Below, in pieces: positions 59,210-64,000 of a DNA stretch of 64,000 nucleotides. Made by a program: the position numbers and the translations under genes. Source of the stretch: Bacillaceae bacterium OF18-1A (GTDB lineage: Bacteria; Bacillota; Bacilli; Bacillales; Bacillaceae_G); NCBI GenBank assembly GCA_027694045.1, contig JAQEWB010000002.1:186001-250000 (forward strand), in the 5' to 3' direction. A model generated the notes under the pieces. The model had not been told where the DNA came from and searched no databases. It worked only from the letters and a program-made list of their open reading frames with translations. How positions within the stretch are numbered: position 1 is the stretch's first letter; each line of letters begins with the position of its first letter.

Positions 59210-61589
59210 AAGAACTTTTTTCTTGTACATCATTAATGAGCACTTCTCTCGGTTTACTACCTTCATATGGACCTACTACACCGTTCATTTCCATCGCATC
59301 AATTAAACGAGCCGCTCTCGTGTAGCCTACTCTAAATCTACGTTGCAACATAGAAACAGATGCTGTTTGCATTTCCACTACAAGTTGAACTGCTTCATCA
59401 TATAATTCATCTTCTACTTCTTGCTTTGTCTCAGGGACATCTTGTGGAATCATATCTTCTTGGTATTGTGCTTTTTGCTGTCCAATAACGTATTCTACAA
59501 CTCTCTCAACTTCATCATCTGATAAAAATGCACCTTGTACACGAACCGGTTTCGATGCACCAATTGGTATGAATAACATATCTCCACGACCTAGTAGCTT
59601 CTCTGCGCCACCACCGTCAAGAATTGTACGAGAATCCGTTTGAGAAGATACAGCGAACGCAATACGCGATGGAATATTCGCCTTAATAACCCCTGTAATA
59701 ACGTCAACTGATGGGCGCTGTGTTGCAATAATTAAATGAATACCAGCAGCACGGGCCATTTGTGCTAAGCGCATGATTGCATCCTCTACATCAGATGAAG
59801 CAACCATCATTAAATCTGCTAACTCGTCCACAATGACTACAATATACGGTAATTCAGGCTGTTTTGCTTCCGATTGATTATTATGTTCTTTTATATAATC
59901 ATTATAACCTTCAATGTTACGTGTACCACTATGCGCAAATAATTCATAGCGACGTTCCATTTCGCTCACAACTTTTTTCAAAGCCTGCGACGCCTTTTTC
60001 GGATCAGTTACAACTGGCGTTAATAAATGAGGAACGCCATTATATACATTTAACTCTACCATTTTCGGATCAATCATCATTAATTTTACTTCATGTGGTT
60101 TCGCACGCATTAAAATACTAACAATAATACCGTTAATACATACACTTTTCCCACTACCTGTTGCACCAGCCACTAGTAAATGGGGCATTTTATTCAAACG
60201 AGCTAATACAGCTTCACCTGTAATATCCCGTCCAAGACCGATTAACAACTTCTCTTCCGGATGGTTATTAGCTTTAGAATCAAGAACTTCCCTAAGCGTT
60301 ACCATAGAAACTTCTGAATTTGGAACTTCAATTCCTACAGCTGATTTCCCGGGAATTGGTGCTTCAATACGAATATCTTTTGCAGCTAAGGCAAGCGCTA
60401 AGTCATCACTTAAGCTAACAATTTTACTTACCTTTACTCCCATATCCGGATACACTTCATATTTTGTAACTGCAGGACCTCTATGTACTTTTGTTACTTT
60501 CGCTTTCACTCCAAAACTTTGGAATGTACGTTCTAATTTACGAGCATTCTCATAAATTTCCGCATTTTCATTGGTAACTTGCTTGTTCTTCGGAAATTTT
60601 AATATATCAAGCGAAGGAAGCTTGTAATCTTTATTCTCTACATTTGAAAATTGCATTGGAGGTCCTTGCGTTTCACCCTCTAGCGATTCAACAATTTTTT
60701 CTCCGCGCTTTTTCTTCGACTCTTCAATAGATGGAGTCTCTTCAATAAATGGTGAGGTGATTAAATCCTCTTGTTCTTCCTCAATTTTTTTATCCTCTTC
60801 TTCCTTTACAGGATAATTCTCAGTGAAATTTGAAATAATTGGAGGATCAATTTGGATTTCTTCCATCGGTTCAAGAACTTCTTCTTGTTCCACAGCACGT
60901 TCGCGCCTTGTACTTCTTGTTGTTTTTTTCTTTTCTGTTTGTTCAGCTGTTCTTTTGGATCTCCAATCTTTATAATCCCCTTGCATCACTTGAAATTGAC
61001 TTCTAAGAATTCTACCAACTGGAGCTAGCACTTCTCCAATATGCTTATTTGTTATACAAAGTATACCGAGAATAACTAAAATAATCCCAATGATATAGGC
61101 TCCTACTTCATCAAATAGGAAGTAACATGTTGCGAACATAAGCGCTCCAAACATACCGCCACCTAAATGAACGCTATCTGGCCCTTTCTTCATTTCAAGA
61201 AAGAAATTATCTTTCGTACTCACAATAACAGAAGTATTTTGCACTGCTCCATCTTTTGTAAGAAGGTTAAATAATGTGATATGACTAAACATTAATATCG
61301 CCAATATAATTAAATAAAAACCAATTAACCGTTTATTTAAAAGATTCGGCCATCCACGTTTTATAACAAACGCAACCGATAAAGCTATTACACCTAACAC
61401 ACCAATTATGTACCACTCACCAAAGAAGAAGCGAAAAAATAACACAAACGATTTCCCTACAACACCTAGCTGCAAAATCGTAATGATTGAAAGTGCAAAA
61501 AGAGTCAAACCGACGATTTCATAATACAAGGTTGGCTTTATCGTACGTCTTGCCTTTGCCTTCGTCCCTCTTTGCTTTTGCTTTGCCAT
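59208..61589 (-). CDS. spoIIIE: DNA translocase SpoIIIE/FtsK
   Basis: About 793 aa. Four to five N-terminal membrane helices are followed by a charged linker (about 190-300), the alpha/beta motor with Walker A GATGSGKS near residue 475 and Walker [12 protein letters not shown], and a C-terminal gamma winged helix ([20 protein letters not shown]). It pumps the chromosome into the forespore during sporulation. ATG 61589 follows GAGGTGAAGAA; the upstream in-frame codons have no ribosome site of their own. Confidence 0.96.
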   Translation of the reverse strand: MAKQKQRGTKAKARRTIKPTLYYEIVGLTLFALSIITILQLGVVGKSFVLFFRFFFGEWYIIGVLGVIALSVAFVIKRGWPNLLNKRLIGFYLIILAILMFSHITLFNLLTKDGAVQNTSVIVSTKDNFFLEMKKGPDSVHLGGGMFGALMFATCYFLFDEVGAYIIGIILVILGILCITNKHIGEVLAPVGRILRSQFQVMQGDYKDWRSKRTAEQTEKKKTTRSTRRERAVEQEEVLEPMEEIQIDPPIISNFTENYPVKEEEDKKIEEEQEDLITSPFIEETPSIEESKKKRGEKIVESLEGETQGPPMQFSNVENKDYKLPSLDILKFPKNKQVTNENAEIYENARKLERTFQSFGVKAKVTKVHRGPAVTKYEVYPDMGVKVSKIVSLSDDLALALAAKDIRIEAPIPGKSAVGIEVPNSEVSMVTLREVLDSKANNHPEEKLLIGLGRDITGEAVLARLNKMPHLLVAGATGSGKSVCINGIIVSILMRAKPHEVKLMMIDPKMVELNVYNGVPHLLTPVVTDPKKASQALKKVVSEMERRYELFAHSGTRNIEGYNDYIKEHNNQSEAKQPELPYIVVIVDELADLMMVASSDVEDAIMRLAQMARAAGIHLIIATQRPSVDVITGVIKANIPSRIAFAVSSQTDSRTILDGGGAEKLLGRGDMLFIPIGASKPVRVQGAFLSDDEVERVVEYVIGQQKAQYQEDMIPQDVPETKQEVEDELYDEAVQLVVEMQTASVSMLQRRFRVGYTRAARLIDAMEMNGVVGPYEGSKPREVLINDVQEKSS

Positions 61590-61715
61590 TTCTTCACCTC
61601 GTGTTCTACATATAAGGTCAACCCCATTAAAAGATCTCCTTATATGTCTGTTTTCTCTATTTTTCAGGTCTTTATATCTTCTATTTTTACACTTCTTGTA
61701 AAATGTTAAATAAAC

Positions 61716-61743
61716 AGAAGAAAGCAGCCTACTCATGGCTGCT
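61716..61743 (-). terminator. Terminator after ylzJ
   Basis: AGCAGCC and GGCTGCT with a T/C-rich tail between ylzJ and spoIIIE. Confidence 0.6.
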
Positions 61744-61799
61744 CAACCGTCTTGTTTTTTATATTATACCATAGCTTCTAAACAAAATCCTTCTTTTTG

Positions 61800-62003
61800 C
61801 TAAAAGGTTATTTTCTGGCCAGGTTCAAATTCTAAGTAATGAAGCGGATTCGTACTTAACACACGCACAATAGAATAATACCCGTGTTCCTCTTCAGAAA
61901 CCACCAACTCAACACCGTTTACATTTACAACTTGTTGGTTTTCATATTGTGAATAATCAACTGGATACACAAGCTCTTCTGGCATAATTGTATATAAAAT
62001 CAT
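61800..62003 (-). CDS. ylzJ: YlzJ-like small protein
   Basis: 67 aa, acidic, with [16 protein letters not shown] at the start and a compact beta-rich look. It matches YlzJ of bacilli by sequence and by its place between tepA and spoIIIE. Function unknown. Its ATG overlaps the tepA stop by four bases, so the two are translationally coupled. Confidence 0.85.
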   Translation of the reverse strand: MILYTIMPEELVYPVDYSQYENQQVVNVNGVELVVSEEEHGYYSIVRVLSTNPLHYLEFEPGQKITF

Positions 62004-62749
62004 TGTAGCATTGTCCCTTCTGGGTGATTGTCCGCTCGCTCATCTATTAGTTCGTTTAATTTCCGAATCGCATTTCCAATCCCACCGACATCATCTATAA
62101 GGCCATACTTCACTGCATCTCCGCCAATTACATTCGTACCAATATCCCGCGTTAAATTCCCTTTTGCAAACATAAGCTCTTTAAAACGATCTTCCGTTAC
62201 TTTCGAATGCTTCGTCACAAATCGAATGACTCTTTCTTGCATTTTATCTAAATACTCAAATGTTTGCGGCACACCTATAACAAGGCCTGTTAGTCGAATA
62301 GGATGAATTGTCATCGTCGCAGTTTCCGCAATAAATGAATAATCCGTAGAGACAGCGATTGGCACACCGATAGAATGTCCGCCGCCCAGAACAAGTGATA
62401 CCGTCGGCTTCGACAGCGAAGCTACCATCTCAGAAATTGCTAGCCCTGCTTCAACGTCACCTCCGACCGTGTTTAATATTAAAAGTAAACCTTCAATTTT
62501 CGGATTTTGTTCTATCGCAACAATTTGTGGAATAATATGCTCATATTTTGTTGTTTTATTTTGCGGTGGCAACTGAACATGACCTTCCACCTGTCCAATG
62601 ATTGTTAAACAATGAATACGCGATTCATTCATTTGTGGTACATTCGTTTGTCCAAGTTGTTGAATTTTTTCCACTATCGAAGCTTCTTTTCCAGTTTCTT
62701 TCGGTTCAGCCTCTTTCTCTTCATTTGTATAACGATCACGCTCTGTCAT
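62000..62749 (-). CDS. tepA: ClpP-fold protease TepA (YmfB)
   Basis: 249 aa with a ClpP-like fold. The nucleophile elbow is [11 protein letters not shown] (Ser) and TMTIHPIR supplies the expected catalytic His; it lacks a signal peptide. In B. subtilis TepA was linked to protein translocation and is degradative in spores. It is followed by ylzJ in the same unit. The ATG is preceded by AAAGGGGATGCGAT. Confidence 0.88.
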   Translation of the reverse strand: MTERDRYTNEEKEAEPKETGKEASIVEKIQQLGQTNVPQMNESRIHCLTIIGQVEGHVQLPPQNKTTKYEHIIPQIVAIEQNPKIEGLLLILNTVGGDVEAGLAISEMVASLSKPTVSLVLGGGHSIGVPIAVSTDYSFIAETATMTIHPIRLTGLVIGVPQTFEYLDKMQERVIRFVTKHSKVTEDRFKELMFAKGNLTRDIGTNVIGGDAVKYGLIDDVGGIGNAIRKLNELIDERADNHPEGTMLQ

Positions 62750-62821
62750 ATCGCATCCCCTTTCACTCGTATATAACTATTATTTCTTAAGTTATAAATT
62801 TCATTCGATAGGGTTAAAAAG

Positions 62822-62853
62822 AAAAAAGATCACCCGTAAAGGTGATCTTTTTT
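62822..62853 (-). terminator. Terminator of the RNase J gene
   Basis: AAAAAAGATCACC and GGTGATCTTTTTT, at the stop codon of the gene. Confidence 0.9.
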
Positions 62854-64000
62854 ACACTTCCATAATAATCGGTAAAATCATAGGTTTTCTCTTCGTTTCT
62901 TCGTACAAGAACTGTCCTAATAATTCACGAATATTTTGTTTTAACATAGACCATTCGATTGAATATTCTTTAATTGACTGTTCAACAATCATACGAACAA
63001 TCTCTGTAGAACGTTCGATTAATGCTTCTGATTCACGAACATACACGAAACCACGTGAAATAATTTCTGGACCAGAGATTATTTTCTTTTCATCTTTACC
63101 AAGTGTTACAACGACAACTAATATTCCATCTTGAGATAACATCTTTCTATCTCGAAGAACGATATTACCAACGTCACCTACACCTAATCCATCAATTAAA
63201 ACATTACCAGCTTGTACTTTGCCAACCAAGTTTGCTTCATCGTCACCAAAAGCAATTACATCGCCTTTTTCTACGATAAAGATATTTTCTCTCACAATAC
63301 CTACATCCTCAGCTAAATATGCATGTGCTTTTTGCATACGGAACTCACCATGTACGGGTACAAAATACTTCGGTTTCATTAAATTTAACATTAACTTTAA
63401 TTCTTCTTGACTACCGTGACCTGAAACGTGTACTTTTCTTTCACCGTAATAAACAACTTCCGCTCCAGCTCTAAATAATAAGTCAATAATTTTTGATACA
63501 GAAATTTCATTACCCGGAATTGGAGAAGCTGCAATAATAACAGTATCACCTTTACGGATTGAAATTTGTTTATGTGCTTGCTTCGCCATTCTAGAAAGGG
63601 CTGCCATCGGTTCCCCTTGGCTACCTGTCGTTAAAATAGCTACCTTTTTCTCTGGGAAATTGTCTACTTCTTGTAGTGAAATAACCATACCTTCTGGAAC
63701 ATCTAAATAACCAAGACGTCTTGCAATGTCTACTACTTTCACCATACTACGTCCCACTACAGCTACTTTTCTTCCTGTTTCCGCAGCTGCATCAAACACT
63801 TGTTGAATACGGTGTACATTCGATGCAAACGAAGCAACGATAATTCGACCTTCTGCACCGTAGAACACTTTAGAAATTTCTACACCTACTTCTTTTTCCG
63901 AACCTGTATAGCCTGGGCGCTCAGCATTTGTACTATCAGATAATAAACAAAGTACGCCTTCATTTCCGATTTGTGCCATTTTCCCAAGGTCTGCTCCACT
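62852..64000 (-). CDS. rnjB: Ribonuclease J, C-terminal part
   Basis: The 5' part lies beyond the window; 382 codons remain. They cover the end of the beta-lactamase half, the beta-CASP domain (VGRSMVKVVDIARRLG, LTTGSQGEPMAALSRM, KGDTVIIAASPIPGNE), VSGHGSQEELKLML and HGEFRMQKAHA, and the C-terminal dimerisation region. RNase J processes and degrades mRNA from the 5' end. Position next to tepA fits B. subtilis rnjB (RNase J2, ymfA). The upstream zinc-site motifs cannot be checked here. Confidence 0.9.
   Translation of the reverse strand, partial: SGADLGKMAQIGNEGVLCLLSDSTNAERPGYTGSEKEVGVEISKVFYGAEGRIIVASFASNVHRIQQVFDAAAETGRKVAVVGRSMVKVVDIARRLGYLDVPEGMVISLQEVDNFPEKKVAILTTGSQGEPMAALSRMAKQAHKQISIRKGDTVIIAASPIPGNEISVSKIIDLLFRAGAEVVYYGERKVHVSGHGSQEELKLMLNLMKPKYFVPVHGEFRMQKAHAYLAEDVGIVRENIFIVEKGDVIAFGDDEANLVGKVQAGNVLIDGLGVGDVGNIVLRDRKMLSQDGILVVVVTLGKDEKKIISGPEIISRGFVYVRESEALIERSTEIVRMIVEQSIKEYSIEWSMLKQNIRELLGQFLYEETKRKPMILPIIMEV

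Overview
The window is about 64 kb of low-GC Firmicute chromosome that reads as the Bacillus cereus group. Four things point there: the mutSL-cotE-ymcA-miaB and spoVS-ymdB-rny-recA-cinA-pgsA-ymf-spoIIIE-tepA-rnjB gene order, strong AAGGAGG-type ribosome binding sites, a group I intron inside recA, and dispersed ~100-bp repeats that look like the bcr elements of this group. No tRNA, rRNA, CRISPR array, prophage or intact insertion sequence was seen. Nearly all genes lie on the minus strand.

Region 1 (1-11.4 kb) is accessory. It holds the end of an alkA-type glycosylase, pepT, a decayed histidine phosphatase, an alpha/beta hydrolase, a VOC protein, a GGDEF-EAL membrane protein, a DUF2515 gene overlapping a CBO0543-type membrane protein, yfmQ, a MocR-type regulator, a 63-aa membrane protein, a bcr-like repeat and a broken FAD-dependent oxidoreductase.

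Region 2 (11.5-22.1 kb) joins iron uptake and envelope glycan chemistry. A lipoprotein gene sits behind a consensus promoter and a good Fur box. A second Fur-like box precedes a membrane-anchored protein that shares the lipoprotein's domain and the FTR1 iron permease that follows it. Between the two iron units, fenced by hairpins, is a four-gene operon: sugar-nucleotide epimerase, flippase-like protein, membrane phosphodiesterase and a DPM1-like glycosyltransferase. A GT-C type glycosyltransferase lies downstream and a UDP-glucose dehydrogenase is divergent.

Region 3 (22.4-28.6 kb) has a small unknown protein, a beta-glucoside PTS operon (licT, bglP, 6-phospho-beta-glucosidase) with a leader terminator, and two facing gene fragments (polysaccharide deacetylase, MocR aminotransferase).

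Region 4 (28.6-64 kb) is core: mutL, mutS, cotE, ymcA, miaB, korAB, a dipeptidase, spoVS with a sigma-H-type promoter, ymdB, rny with a structured leader, recA split by a 327-nt group I intron, cinA, pgsA, ymfM, ymfK, ymfJ, ymfI, ymfH and ymfF. A guanine riboswitch then controls a GntR regulator (probable NupR) and the guanosine ABC transporter nupNOPQ. The window ends with spoIIIE, ylzJ, tepA and a partial RNase J gene.
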